Counted from the stretch's first letter, positions 40,721-49,469 are shown. The stretch is DNA of 64,000 nt from FEN-1139 sp964396375 (GCA_964396375.1 CAYNEY010000021.1:1-64000), one strand, 5' to 3'. A program made the numbers and translations. The notes: generated by a model from the sequence alone, not told the origin.

Positions 40721-42688
40721 CTACGGGTCAGTGGGCCGCTGTGGCGCTGGCGGTGAGGCCGGCGCAACATCCAGGAATTGCGTGAGATCCCGCAGGGTGG
40801 CACGGGCGGTCTGCTCTGCGCCGCGACCATCGAAGTGGAGACCATCCGGTCGGATTGGCTCTCCTTCGCTCATGAGCTGACAGTCCCTCGTCGGACACAC
40901 CTTCTGCATGAGATCCACGATGGGAAGTGCTCGCTTGGTGGCAAAAGCGCGGATCGTGGCGTTGATGCAGTCCACTCGGTCAAGTGTGCCACTCTTGCGC
41001 CAGCGGCCGACCGGATAGGGGATCACCGAAAAAACCAGTTGACCTGCGTGGGGGCCGATCTCGTTGACCAGCTGCTCGAGTCGTGCGGTGTAGGCTTCGC
41101 GCCAACCACGTTCACAGGCGCGGCGGTATTGACCCTCAACCCTAGCACGGGTGAAAAAACCGCCTCCGAGCACGATGAAGGTGAGTTCGGGCGACAGCTC
41201 GCGTACGTCGGTGCTCCACGTTTCCGCGCAGTTGCGCCCGGATTTCTGGCTGCGGGCGAGCAGCCCAGCCGATCCCGGATCGGTCAGAATACTGCAGTTT
41301 CCCACACCGCGTTCGGCAACGAAGACGCCAAATTCCTCCTGGCGGTACCGCAGGGCCCAACCCAGCTTGTTTGCGACCGAGTCACCTAGAACCAGGATCC
41401 GCGGCACTTTGTGGGCGAAGGCCTCTCGGGGTGGGAAGGTGGAGAAAGGCACCGAGAAGATCCCCGGGATGTCGTTGGTCGAGGTGGCGCTGCTCGGAAC
41501 CGGCGAAATCTGGGGGAGCGTGACGGATTTGGGCTCGGCTCGCGGTCTGGTGCTCACGAACAACACGGTTAGGCAGGCCGCTATCGCGCTCGGAACGATC
41601 AGAAGCGGACGTCCGAAGAAGATCCCGCGACTGCGGATAGGCTTCTCATAGAAGCGATAAGAGACTGTTGCGATCAGAAGCAGCAGCACCGCTCGTGCAG
41701 CGTGCATCAAAAGGGGGCTACCGGGGAATCTCTCCGGTCCAAGTACGCAGTTGATAGGCCAGTGCCAGAGGTACACCCCGTAGCTGATGGTGCCGAGAAG
41801 CACCAAGGGCCGAGCCGACAGCAGTCGTCCGACCAGGCTTCGCGGACCTTGGGTGCCACAGGCAATCACGGCGAGGCCGAAGAGCTCGGTGAGGAAGAAT
41901 CCGCCACGGTAGAGCCATGGATTCTCCCCCTCGAGCCAGAGCCAGGCAGCGGCGAGTCCGAGCAAACCCACCAAGCCGAGACCGTCGAGGAGGCGGAGCT
42001 GACGGGCAGCGAGGACGGTGCCAGGCCTCAGCACTGAAGCGAGAGCTGCCCCAAGCAAGATCCCCGCGGCGCGCGTGTCCGTCCCGAGGTAGGCCCTCGC
42101 CGTGCTTTCGGGGTCGAAGAGCCACCACATGGCGGTGGTCGAGGCGACGGCGAGAAGAAGTGCCACGCTGGCAAGGAAACCGGTGGAGCGGCGTCCGAGG
42201 ACCAAGAGCGCCGCAACCAGAAGTGGCCAGAGTACGTAGAACTGCTCCTCGATCGCGAGGCTCCAGGTGTGCTCGAGGGGGGATGCGGCCAAGAACAGAT
42301 CCCAGTAGTCACGGTCCGAGAAGATCGCGTGCCAGTTTGCGACGTAGAGCAGTGTGGCCAGCGAGTCAGCGCGTAGTGTGGCAAGCTCGGCAGGTTTGGC
42401 GACGAAATGAGCGTAGAGCCCCATCGCAAACAGCACCGAGAGCAGCGCCGGGAAGAGTCGTCGCGCGCGCCGGATCCAGAAGCGAGTAAGGTTGATGGTC
42501 TTTCGCGCTTGGTGTTCCGAGACCAGGATTGACGTGATGAGGTAACCGGACAAGACGAAGAAGAGATCGACTCCGAGGTATCCTCCCGGCAGAAATCCAG
42601 AAGCGTGGAAGAGCACCACCCCAAGCACCGCGAGGCCTCGGAGTCCGTCGAGCGCAGGAAGGTGGGGAATGGTCGGAGATCTGTTCAA
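40721..42688 (-). CDS. Acyltransferase-3 fused to SGNH domain (OafA type)
   Basis: The 655-residue protein starts with the acyltransferase-3 membrane domain (LPALDGLRGLAVLGVVLFHA, then GVDLFFVLSGYLI and HTWSLAIEEQFYVLWPLL), with about ten membrane helices to residue 365. A periplasmic SGNH hydrolase-like domain follows, with block I ILVLGDSVANKLG, the GGG block III FIVLGGGFF and block V PDGLHFDGRG. Such proteins O-acetylate surface polysaccharides. The start is uncertain: TTG 42688 gives the usual short N-terminus but has no Shine-Dalgarno. ATG 42820, with GGAG five bases upstream, would add 44 residues and leave only 17 bases to the divergent gene. Confidence 0.88.
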   Translation of the reverse strand: MNRSPTIPHLPALDGLRGLAVLGVVLFHASGFLPGGYLGVDLFFVLSGYLITSILVSEHQARKTINLTRFWIRRARRLFPALLSVLFAMGLYAHFVAKPAELATLRADSLATLLYVANWHAIFSDRDYWDLFLAASPLEHTWSLAIEEQFYVLWPLLVAALLVLGRRSTGFLASVALLLAVASTTAMWWLFDPESTARAYLGTDTRAAGILLGAALASVLRPGTVLAARQLRLLDGLGLVGLLGLAAAWLWLEGENPWLYRGGFFLTELFGLAVIACGTQGPRSLVGRLLSARPLVLLGTISYGVYLWHWPINCVLGPERFPGSPLLMHAARAVLLLLIATVSYRFYEKPIRSRGIFFGRPLLIVPSAIAACLTVLFVSTRPRAEPKSVTLPQISPVPSSATSTNDIPGIFSVPFSTFPPREAFAHKVPRILVLGDSVANKLGWALRYRQEEFGVFVAERGVGNCSILTDPGSAGLLARSQKSGRNCAETWSTDVRELSPELTFIVLGGGFFTRARVEGQYRRACERGWREAYTARLEQLVNEIGPHAGQLVFSVIPYPVGRWRKSGTLDRVDCINATIRAFATKRALPIVDLMQKVCPTRDCQLMSEGEPIRPDGLHFDGRGAEQTARATLRDLTQFLDVAPASPPAPQRPTDP

Positions 42689-42837
42689 TGGGGAGTCCAG
42701 CGACGAAGGGCGCGAGCATAGCTGCTCAGGATGTCCCTCACCAGGAACATCGACCGGTCGGCCATCAAGGAAAGGGCGGGCCAGATCAGGAGCTGCTTGA
42801 CGGGGCGCGCCGGACCTCATAGGTGCTCCGCGAAACC

Positions 42838-43841
42838 GATGAAGCTCCACGTTGGGCGCGCTGCCCTGATCGGTCCGATTTCCCGTTACGCCGGGCAGCT
42901 CAACTTCCTTGAGCTGCGCGCCGAACCTGGGCGACTCCCAAAGCTTGCACGGCTTCGTGCGTGGCGTGAAGCCACCAACGCCGGATTTGTGTTCGCGGTC
43001 CGCTTGGGGCGCAAGGTGGGCACCTCCGAGGCCGAGACGGAGTCGCTCCTTTCCTACGGGCGCAGCGTCGTAGATGCCCTGCAGGCTCATTGGGTGGTGC
43101 TCAGCTTGCCCCAGCTTGGTGGGCCCACAGAGCGTCATCGCCGAACATGCCGCAGCCTGATCGAGCGACTCGATGGCTGGGGCTGCAGGGTAGCGTTCGA
43201 GCCGCCAGGGCTGTGGCAGGAGCATGACGTGCAGCGAACCATTGCCGGACTGGCAGCAGTCTGGGTGGTTGATCCGTGCCGCCAGCCCCCTCTGGCGGGC
43301 GAGGTGACCTACTGTCGGATCCCAGCCCTCGGAACCTCGAGTCGTGTCTCGGTGGATCAAGCCGAGCGTATCGCCGGCCATATCGCCCCCTTCCTCGAGG
43401 CTTATGTGGTCATCGAGGGTTTGGGGGCGGTCGCCGCGGCTACAGCAATGCGACAGATCCTAGCCGCGTCGCGCTCTGGAGTGGGTGAGGATCTGGAGGA
43501 GCTCGGGCTGGATGCGGAGGGGTTGGCCCCTGCCAACGACGAATTAGATGACGACGGGTTTGGTGATGACTCCCACGCGGATGCAGTGTTCGACGACGAG
43601 TCCGNNNNNNNNNNNNNNNNNNNNNNNNNNNNNNNNNNNNNNNNNNNNNNNNNNNNNNNNNNNNNNNNNNNNNNNNNNNNNNNNNNNNNNNNNNNNNNNN
43701 NNNNACGACGACGAGTCCGACGACGACGAGTCCGACGACGACGAGTCCGACGACGACGAGTCCGACGACGACGATGACCGAAAACCCACCCAGATCGATG
43801 ATCGTGGTCTTCCCTGGGCAAAGCCGAAGAGGCGTGGATGA
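42838..43841 (+). CDS. DUF72-like protein with acidic DDDES-repeat tail
   Basis: Residues 1-215 match the DUF72 TIM-barrel family in pattern: YAGQLNFLELRAEPGRLP, ARLRAWREATNAGFVFAVRLG, VVLSLPQLGGP and TYCRIPALG. The family has no firmly known function. After residue 220 the protein becomes very acidic, then runs into a tandem DDDES repeat broken by 100 Ns, and ends DDRKPTQIDDRGLPWAKPKRRG. As written, the frame changes across the gap, but the flanking repeat copies join seamlessly if the true gap is a multiple of 15 bases, so I treat it as one gene. It overlaps the next gene by four bases (ATGA). Confidence 0.7.
43592..43775. repeat. 15-base coding tandem repeat (DDDES)
   Basis: The unit GACGACGACGAGTCC encodes Asp-Asp-Asp-Glu-Ser. 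One partial copy lies left of the N gap and four lie right of it, before the tract passes into DDDDD. The array forms the acidic tail of the DUF72-like protein. Confidence 0.9.
43605..43704. other. Assembly gap (100 N) in the DDDES array
   Basis: The left flank ends with the first base of a repeat unit and the right flank starts with its second base. A true length divisible by 15 would restore both repeat phase and reading frame; 100 would not. The N count is thus a placeholder. Confidence 0.85.
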
Positions 43842-44800
43842 CTGGGACGACTCGTGCAGCCGCGATCGGAAACGATCCAGTCGGTGAGGACGCGGCGAGG
43901 GAATGGTTGCTGGGAGGAGGAACCGCGCTTGGGGCGGTGATCTCCGGTTTTTTCGCAGCCGCCGGTGCCTACTCAGGCGTGTTGTTGGGACCGTTGTCGA
44001 TTCTGACTGCGGGAGTCGGCATGGGGGCGCGTGCCTTTGACGGTAGGCTTCGGCAGCCCGGTCTCGGCCTCAGGCGCCCGCGGGGCTTCGTGGAAGAAGC
44101 GGAGATCCCGAAGGCGGCCTATCTGGCGGTGCCTGGGGCGGTGGCCGCGGCGGCGGTGGCCGCCGCGACGCTCGACGAGCGCTCGCTAGCTTCGGTGTTG
44201 CGTCGTGGTATTCAGCAGGCCAAAAGTTCTGGGTCGACTGTTCGTGCCGAGCTTCTCGGCAAGATCCGCGGACTGGGAGCAGCGGCGTTTGGCGATCCGG
44301 TGTTTGTTCGCCCACTTCTGCGTGTGGCAGGGCAGGGTGAACTTGGGCTGCTCACCGCGACGGATCTTGCAGCTGTTCCACTCGACCTCGATCAACCTGC
44401 GGTCGAGCATCCAGAGGAACCGAGCTTCCGGGAGATGCCCTGGGCGAAAGAGGCCAAGGAGGGCTTCTCTGGCACGGTGGTGGTGTGCGCGGTGGACGCC
44501 CGAGGCGGCTTTGCTGCGGCTTGCTACGCGCGCGTGATGGAGGGGATCGATCTTGACACGCTCGAACTCGTCGCGCCGAACGCCGCCGTTCCTGTGCGTC
44601 GATTCGTCACGCGAGTGGCTCCCGGAGAGCGGCTGCCCAGTCCGGTTCCCCTTGCGATCGCAACCCAAGGCGATCACGTGACGGAACTGGTGGCATGCCC
44701 GAAGACGGTTCGCATGACCGCACGCGAGCTGCGCGAGCCTGAACTCCGCATCGCACGGGATCCCGCCACTCGAATCGTGACCGCCTCGCTGAGGCGATGA
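43838..44800 (+). CDS. Small gamma-glutamyltranspeptidase-like protein
   Basis: The 320-residue protein resembles a shrunken GGT (usual length about 550). The N-terminal part AAREWLLGGGTALGAVISG and the glycine-rich AYSGVLLGPLSIL...GVGMGA, then GR at residue 70 and AVPGAVAAAAVAAA, follow the GGT large-subunit order. GTVVVCAVDARGG (212-224) aligns with the TTHxSVVD processing site, keeping Thr213 and Asp220 but not the second Thr and His. It could be an Ntn hydrolase or an inactive relative. No signal peptide is evident, whereas GGT is usually exported. It is coupled to the DUF72-like gene by ATGA. Confidence 0.5.
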   Translation: MTGTTRAAAIGNDPVGEDAAREWLLGGGTALGAVISGFFAAAGAYSGVLLGPLSILTAGVGMGARAFDGRLRQPGLGLRRPRGFVEEAEIPKAAYLAVPGAVAAAAVAAATLDERSLASVLRRGIQQAKSSGSTVRAELLGKIRGLGAAAFGDPVFVRPLLRVAGQGELGLLTATDLAAVPLDLDQPAVEHPEEPSFREMPWAKEAKEGFSGTVVVCAVDARGGFAAACYARVMEGIDLDTLELVAPNAAVPVRRFVTRVAPGERLPSPVPLAIATQGDHVTELVACPKTVRMTARELREPELRIARDPATRIVTASLRR

Positions 44801-44815
44801 AGCTAGCGGCTGCTT

Positions 44816-45034
44816 TCAGCCCATCTGCTGTTGCACGAACTTCAACAGCCCGATCCGGGTCACAGTTCGAAGATCGCTGGTCGAGAGCTTGAGCGTCACG
44901 AACCGGTTGAGCTCCGGAACCCAGAGCCGCCGGCGCTGCACGTTCACGTGCTGCCAACGAATTGTCTTGATGTTCGAGTGGGACACGTTGTTTGCACGCA
45001 TCCGACGCTTCCCAGTGATCTCGCTTCTTGCCAT
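44816..45034 (-). CDS. rpmB: 50S ribosomal protein L28
   Basis: The 72-residue protein has the L28 pattern: GKRRMRANNVSHSNIKT, then VNVQRRRLWVPELNRFVTLKL and SDLRTVTRIGLLKFV. It lacks the zinc-binding CxxC of some L28 forms. It is monocistronic here; rpmG is not adjacent. The predicted -10 lies only about 12 bases from ATG 45034, so the leader would be very short and no Shine-Dalgarno is visible. Confidence 0.94.
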   Translation of the reverse strand: MARSEITGKRRMRANNVSHSNIKTIRWQHVNVQRRRLWVPELNRFVTLKLSTSDLRTVTRIGLLKFVQQQMG

Positions 45035-45046
45035 TGGTGCGGGCGG

Positions 45047-45075
45047 ACCCTAGCTCAACGGGCCGGTGGGTTCAA
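45047..45075 (-). promoter_or_regulatory. rpmB promoter
   Basis: On the minus strand TTGAAC (45070-45075) and TAGGGT (45047-45052) are separated by 17 bases. The predicted start is some 5-7 bases from the rpmB ATG, implying a leaderless or nearly leaderless mRNA. Confidence 0.5.
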
Positions 45076-45083
45076 GGGACCGG

Positions 45084-45926
45084 TCAACGGGCCCGGTCGT
45101 TTTGTTCGAAGAGCTCCCGTTGTTCGAAGCGGCCCAGCTCCAGGATCAGTGCCAGGCAATAGTCTCTCGCCGTGATCCAGCGGTCGGTGAGGAGGAGAGT
45201 CTCTTCGTCCATGTATCGGGCTCGGGAGATCTCGAGCTGGACCGCATGTAGGCCGGAGCGGGGTAGGCCATAGTGGCTGGTGGTGTAGGCGCCTTGGTAG
45301 GGATAGTCGTGGCGGAGCGACCAGCCGAAGCGCTCGGTTACGGTCTCCACCGTGCGCAACAACGCTGGATGTGCGGTCGTGCCGCCGCGGGTGCCAGGGA
45401 CGATGTCCGCACGCACTTGGTGCGCATCGATACTCCCGGCCTTTCCGGTGCTGGGCATCGAGTGCACGCTGAGCAAGATCGCGTGTCCGAAGCGACTCCG
45501 AAGATCGAACAAGAGCTCACCAAGGGCACGATGGTACGGCTCCCAGTATTGGGTGCGTCGTCGTTCGTGCTCGCTCCGGCGAAGCGGTGCCAGAAGTGAT
45601 GGTTCTCCATCGGAGGTGGCGCGCCAGACGAAGCCGAACGGCGCATTCTCCCCTTGTGCGCCCTCGACACTGCGTCCGTCGATCTGTGATGGCTCACGGT
45701 TGAGGTCACACACGTGGCGGCTCATGGTCGCGACGAGCAGGCTAGCGCCAAGCTGGGGGGCATTGTCGACGAGGCGGTCGACGAAGAGATCTGCATCGGC
45801 AAGCAGGCAACGCACGGGGGCGATTAGGCCATTCATCGTCTCGTGGTCCAGCCCGAGGCCCGCATGCGGAACCTCGACCACCACCGGGATGGTTTGTTTC
45901 TTCGGGGTGAAGAGGCGATGGCTCAC
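45084..45926 (-). CDS. N-formylglutamate amidohydrolase-family protein
   Basis: The 280-residue protein resembles the FGase/HutG-type amidohydrolases. It shows the opening VVVEVPHAGLGLD, the LLADADLFVDRL block, then MSRHVCDLNREPS, LLSVHSMPSTG and YTTSHYGLPRSGLHAVQLEI near the end. His in VPHAG and in VHSM and the Asp/Glu residues fit zinc ligands. Family members deformylate N-formylglutamate in histidine breakdown, but no hut gene is here. GTG 45926 starts ten bases after the recombinase stop; an upstream ATG at 45974 would overlap it. Confidence 0.85.
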   Translation of the reverse strand: MSHRLFTPKKQTIPVVVEVPHAGLGLDHETMNGLIAPVRCLLADADLFVDRLVDNAPQLGASLLVATMSRHVCDLNREPSQIDGRSVEGAQGENAPFGFVWRATSDGEPSLLAPLRRSEHERRRTQYWEPYHRALGELLFDLRSRFGHAILLSVHSMPSTGKAGSIDAHQVRADIVPGTRGGTTAHPALLRTVETVTERFGWSLRHDYPYQGAYTTSHYGLPRSGLHAVQLEISRARYMDEETLLLTDRWITARDYCLALILELGRFEQRELFEQNDRAR

Positions 45927-45936
45927 GGTGGCTACC

Positions 45937-46845
45937 CTACTTCGAAAACCTCCCTCGGGGGTGGGTTCGGGCATACTCGGTGCGCAAATGGTCGTTCGTG
46001 ATGTGAGTGTAAACCTCGGTGGTCGTGATGTCTGCGTGTCCGAGTAGAGTCTGGACGCTCCTCAGATCGGCGCCACCCTCGAGCAGGTGGGTCGCGAAGG
46101 AATGACGGAGTCGGTGGGGGTAGACCCGGCCGGTGATCCCAACGGCCCGAGCGTAGGTGTCGACGATTTTCCAGAATCCCTGACGGGTCAGTGCGCCACC
46201 TCGTGGGGAGAGGAAGACTGCGTTGCTTCTGGTTGCCGGTCGGTGCTCGAGGTAGGCTATCAGCCACAGAAGGGCGCGCTCGCCGATCGGAACCAGACGG
46301 CGCTTCTGGCCTTTGCCCTCGACGGAAAGAACGCCCGAAGCCAAATCGAGGTCACCTAGCGAGAGTCCGACGAGTTCACTTGCACGGAGCCCCGAAGCGT
46401 AGGCGAGGCCCAGCATGGCGCGGTCCCGAAGCCCGCGTGGTCGGCTCACATCCGGGGCCTCGACGAGTCGGAGCACCTGATCGAGCTCCAGGGTTCTCGG
46501 CAAGCGACGACCCACGCGCGGTCGGGCGGAGTGGACGGTTGGATCGTGCGCAAGGTACCCCTCGCGCACCAGAAATTTCGCGAATCCCCGCAGCGTCGAG
46601 AGGTGACGTGCCAGACTCCGAGCCGAGAGTCCGCTCTCCGAGAGTTCGCCCAGAAATCGACTGATGACCCAAAGTTCGAGCTCTTCTGGCCGGATCACGC
46701 CGCGGGAAGTCAAGTAGGTGAGGAGTCGACTGAGATCGCGAGCGTACGCGAGGCGGGTGTTCTCCGAGAGCCCCCGTTCCACCCGCAGGTGGTCGAGGTA
46801 CAGATCGACACAGGCGTCGAGGGACACCAAGCAATTGTATGTCAC
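45937..46845 (-). CDS. xerD: XerD-type tyrosine recombinase
   Basis: The 302-residue protein has the complete tyrosine-recombinase site: Arg154 (ASGLRASEL), Lys178 (VEGKGQKRR), His244 and Arg247 (PHRLRHSFATHLLEGGA), His270 (LLGHADITTTEVYTHI) and Tyr279. The SAM-like N-terminal domain (about 8-105) is normal. Size and motifs fit XerC/XerD, which resolve chromosome dimers at dif. No mobile-element features surround it. XerD rather than XerC is a judgement from overall similarity. Confidence 0.88.
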   Translation of the reverse strand: MTYNCLVSLDACVDLYLDHLRVERGLSENTRLAYARDLSRLLTYLTSRGVIRPEELELWVISRFLGELSESGLSARSLARHLSTLRGFAKFLVREGYLAHDPTVHSARPRVGRRLPRTLELDQVLRLVEAPDVSRPRGLRDRAMLGLAYASGLRASELVGLSLGDLDLASGVLSVEGKGQKRRLVPIGERALLWLIAYLEHRPATRSNAVFLSPRGGALTRQGFWKIVDTYARAVGITGRVYPHRLRHSFATHLLEGGADLRSVQTLLGHADITTTEVYTHITNDHLRTEYARTHPRGRFSK

Positions 46846-46994
46846 TTAGCTCGATCGTGAAACAATGCCGTTCCGAGACCCGAACCTCGGCTCTGCTCGA
46901 TCACCTGCTGAGCGTCCAGGGTGACATTTTTCGGTTGCTCCTCGGTCGCGGGCCAGAACCGGTGCCCGGTGAGGTGGCGTGAGGGGAAAAAGGC

Positions 46995-47759
46995 TCACCC
47001 TCGGGCGCTTGCCACCAGACGTCGAAGGAGCGGTTCAGGGTCGTCTTCACGCATCAGCGCTTCACCGACGAGCGCGCCATCGACACCATTGCGGGCCAGT
47101 TCCGAGACCATCTCTGGGGTCCTGATTCCAGAGAAGTGGAGCCGCACGACTGAACGAGGTAGCTCCGCCAAGACGCGCTCAGCACGGCTCCGGTCGATGG
47201 CCAGAGTGTCGAGATCGCGCGCGTTGACGCCAACCACGGTGGCACCGGCCGAGACAGCGGTGCGGGCCTCGTGTTCATTGATGACCTCCACCACCGGCAC
47301 GAGTTCGCGTGCCTGCGCGCCGAAAATGAGTCGCTGAAGCGCTGTCTGGTCGAGACACCGCACGATCAGAAGTACCGCATCCGCACCATGGCAGCGGGCC
47401 GCGTCCAGCTGCACCTCATCCAGGATGAACTCCTTGCACAGGAGCGGGAGGCGGGTGGCTGCCCGTACGCCCGCGAGATCCGCATAGGATCCGCCGAAGT
47501 ACTGCTGGTCACACAGGACGCTGATCATGCTCGCCCCAGCCCGTTCATAGACTTTGGCCCGCTCGATTAGCGAGAGTTTGGTGGAAAGCTCGCCTGCCGA
47601 CGGTGAACGGCGCTTGAGTTCGGCGATCAACTTGAGAGGGTCGGTTGAGCTGCGCTCCAGCGACAAGGGGCGCCGCGGTGGTGCAGGGGGCCAAGCCTCG
47701 GTGCGGAGCTCTGCCAGTTCCGCTCGCTTCGTCTCCAGGATGGTGTCGAGCAGAGTCAT
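46995..47759 (-). CDS. trpC: Indole-3-glycerol phosphate synthase
   Basis: TrpC closes the indole ring in tryptophan synthesis. The 254-residue TIM barrel shows MTLLDTILETKRAELAEL at the start, the catalytic IAELKRRSPSAG, CKEFILDEVQ, VVEVINEHEA, VGVNARDLDTL and SGIRTPEMV near the phosphate site. It is not fused to TrpF. It overlaps trpD by four bases (ATGA). The 149 bases downstream, up to xerD, hold only short inverted repeats. Confidence 0.96.
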   Translation of the reverse strand: MTLLDTILETKRAELAELRTEAWPPAPPRRPLSLERSSTDPLKLIAELKRRSPSAGELSTKLSLIERAKVYERAGASMISVLCDQQYFGGSYADLAGVRAATRLPLLCKEFILDEVQLDAARCHGADAVLLIVRCLDQTALQRLIFGAQARELVPVVEVINEHEARTAVSAGATVVGVNARDLDTLAIDRSRAERVLAELPRSVVRLHFSGIRTPEMVSELARNGVDGALVGEALMREDDPEPLLRRLVASARG

Positions 47760-48787
47760 GAATGCCCCGCCTTTGCCCGCCAATCCGCCAGTTTGTTCTT
47801 CGCGGCTCCAGTTTGGAGAACCTGCTCGACGATGGTTGTCGCGGCGCGTGGAGAAAGATCGCGCGCCACCACCAGTGCCGCCGCGGCATTCAAGATCAAC
47901 GCTGGCAAGGCAGGATGGTCCGTGCCGGTGAGAATCTGTTCGAGAACCGCCGCATTGTACACGGCGTCGCCGCCGTCGATCGCCCCCTCGGCGAGGCGAG
48001 GCAGCCCGAAATCCTCAGGAACGAACTCGAGTTCAGTGACCCGACCGTGGGAGAGCTCGCTGACTCGGGTGGGGCCGAAGGGGCTCACTTCGTCGAGGCC
48101 GTCGGCCCCGAACACCACCCAAGCACGGTGTGTTCCCAGCTCCCCGAGTGCTTCGGCCAGCACTCGACGGATCGGATCCGAGAAGGCGCCGACCAGTTGA
48201 TGCGTGGCGCGTGCCGGGTTGGCGAGAGGCCCCAGGCAATTGAAGATGGTGCGTACCCCGAGCTCCCGTCGAATGGGTGCCGCGTGGCGCATCGCCGGGT
48301 GGTGGACCGGCGCCATCAGAAAGGCGATATGGAGCTGCTCCAAGAGTTCCCGACTGCGGAGCGGCGAGGTTTCGAGACCGATGCCGAGTTGCTCGAGGAC
48401 GTCGGCGCTGCCCGCGCGACTGGACACGGCGCGATTGCCGTGCTTGGCCACCGGAACTCCGGCGGCAGCGAGCACGATGGCAGCGCCCGTCGAAAGATTG
48501 ATGGTTCCCCGACCATCACCGCCCGTACCACAGGTGTCGAGGACCAGATCGAGACTGTGCTCGACCGGAACCATCGCGGCCCGCATGGCTTGGGCGGCGG
48601 CGGCGACCAGACGTGCGGTCAGTGGTCGCGCCGCTACCGCCCCCAAGAATGCGGCGATTTGTGCGGGATTGTAGGTTCCTTCGAGGATGGCGTCGAAGGC
48701 GCTGCGGGCGGTCGAGGGCGCCAACTCGGGGGAAGCGATCAGCTCGGCGAAGGTTCGCGCGAAGGGTAGGGCAGTCTGTGCGGTCAT
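47756..48787 (-). CDS. trpD: Anthranilate phosphoribosyltransferase
   Basis: TrpD adds phosphoribosyl to anthranilate. The 343-residue protein has the PRPP/metal motif DTCGTGGDG, the KHGNRAVSSRAGSADVLE stretch and GVRTIFNCLGPLANPA, all diagnostic. It is a stand-alone enzyme, not fused to TrpG. It overlaps both trpG and trpC by four bases, so the three are one translationally coupled unit. Confidence 0.96.
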   Translation of the reverse strand: MTAQTALPFARTFAELIASPELAPSTARSAFDAILEGTYNPAQIAAFLGAVAARPLTARLVAAAAQAMRAAMVPVEHSLDLVLDTCGTGGDGRGTINLSTGAAIVLAAAGVPVAKHGNRAVSSRAGSADVLEQLGIGLETSPLRSRELLEQLHIAFLMAPVHHPAMRHAAPIRRELGVRTIFNCLGPLANPARATHQLVGAFSDPIRRVLAEALGELGTHRAWVVFGADGLDEVSPFGPTRVSELSHGRVTELEFVPEDFGLPRLAEGAIDGGDAVYNAAVLEQILTGTDHPALPALILNAAAALVVARDLSPRAATTIVEQVLQTGAAKNKLADWRAKAGHS

Positions 48788-49359
48788 AGGGAGCGCAGCC
48801 AGTTGTCGACGAGGTGGAGGCCGTTCTGGGTGAGGAAGGATTCGGGGTGAAATTGCACCCCTTCGATGGCAAGAGAGTGATGGCGCAGTCCCATGATCTC
48901 GCCTGCGTCGGTGCGTGCCGTGATTTCCAAGCAGTTTGGAAAGCCTATCGAGTCGACGACCAGAGAATGGTAGCGGGTCGCTTCGAAGGGATTGGGGAGA
49001 CCACGGTAGATGGTCTTGCCGTCGTGGTGAACGAGCGAGGTCTTGCCGTGCATGAGCCGCGGCGCCCGGATCACCGAACCACCGAAGTGTTGCCCAATGG
49101 ATTGGTGGCCGAGGCACACGCCAAGCATGGGGATTTGTCCTGCCAGGCCAGCGATCGCCGCCAGCGTCACACCTGCGTCCTCAGGCCTCCCGGGGCCTGG
49201 GGACAGAAGGAGCCCATGTGGGTGAGCCTGCGCAATCTCGTCCAGAGTCACCCGGTCGTTCAGGTGAACGTCGACGCTGGCCCCCAGGGTTCGGAGGTAC
49301 TGCACCAGGTTGTAGGTGAAGGAGTCGTAGTTATCGATGACCAGGACGTGCTTCGTCAC
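48784..49359 (-). CDS. trpG: Anthranilate synthase glutamine amidotransferase subunit
   Basis: TrpG releases ammonia from glutamine for TrpE. The 191-residue class I amidotransferase has IDNYDSFTYNLVQYL, the oxyanion loop LLLSPGPGRPEDAG, nucleophile Cys82 in MLGVCLGHQSI, and His/Glu in VQFHPES. GTG 49359 gives the standard N-terminus. Partner gene trpE is not in the window. It may also serve p-aminobenzoate synthesis (PabA), as many such subunits do. Confidence 0.94.
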   Translation of the reverse strand: MTKHVLVIDNYDSFTYNLVQYLRTLGASVDVHLNDRVTLDEIAQAHPHGLLLSPGPGRPEDAGVTLAAIAGLAGQIPMLGVCLGHQSIGQHFGGSVIRAPRLMHGKTSLVHHDGKTIYRGLPNPFEATRYHSLVVDSIGFPNCLEITARTDAGEIMGLRHHSLAIEGVQFHPESFLTQNGLHLVDNWLRSL

Positions 49360-49407
49360 GGCAGGGAGGTTTGCAGAGCCGGATCGCGCGGTCAACAGCG
49401 GTGGGAG

Positions 49408-49428
49408 CTGAGCTGCAGCCGAGCTCAG
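49408..49428. promoter_or_regulatory. Inverted repeat upstream of trpG
   Basis: CTGAGCT (49408-49414) and AGCTCAG (49422-49428) enclose GCAGCCG, 49 bases upstream of trpG. It may be an operator or leader hairpin. There is no Trp-rich leader peptide. Confidence 0.3.
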
Positions 49429-49469
49429 GCTGACTCCCCGGCCAGCGCCGTGCTCCCCCGATTTCAGCC

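Noticed and set aside
45041..45080. tRNA-like stretch containing GGTTCAAG upstream of rpmB
   Set aside because: No acceptor or anticodon stem can be formed and the space is too short; it overlaps the rpmB promoter.
45937..46845. Integrase of a mobile element
   Set aside because: Motifs and size match chromosomal XerC/XerD; there are no attachment repeats, tRNA or phage genes around.
46846..46994. Terminator between trpC and xerD
   Set aside because: Only weak inverted repeats (GGTGAG/CTCACC, CCGAG/CTCGG) are present, with poor stems and no properly placed T-run.
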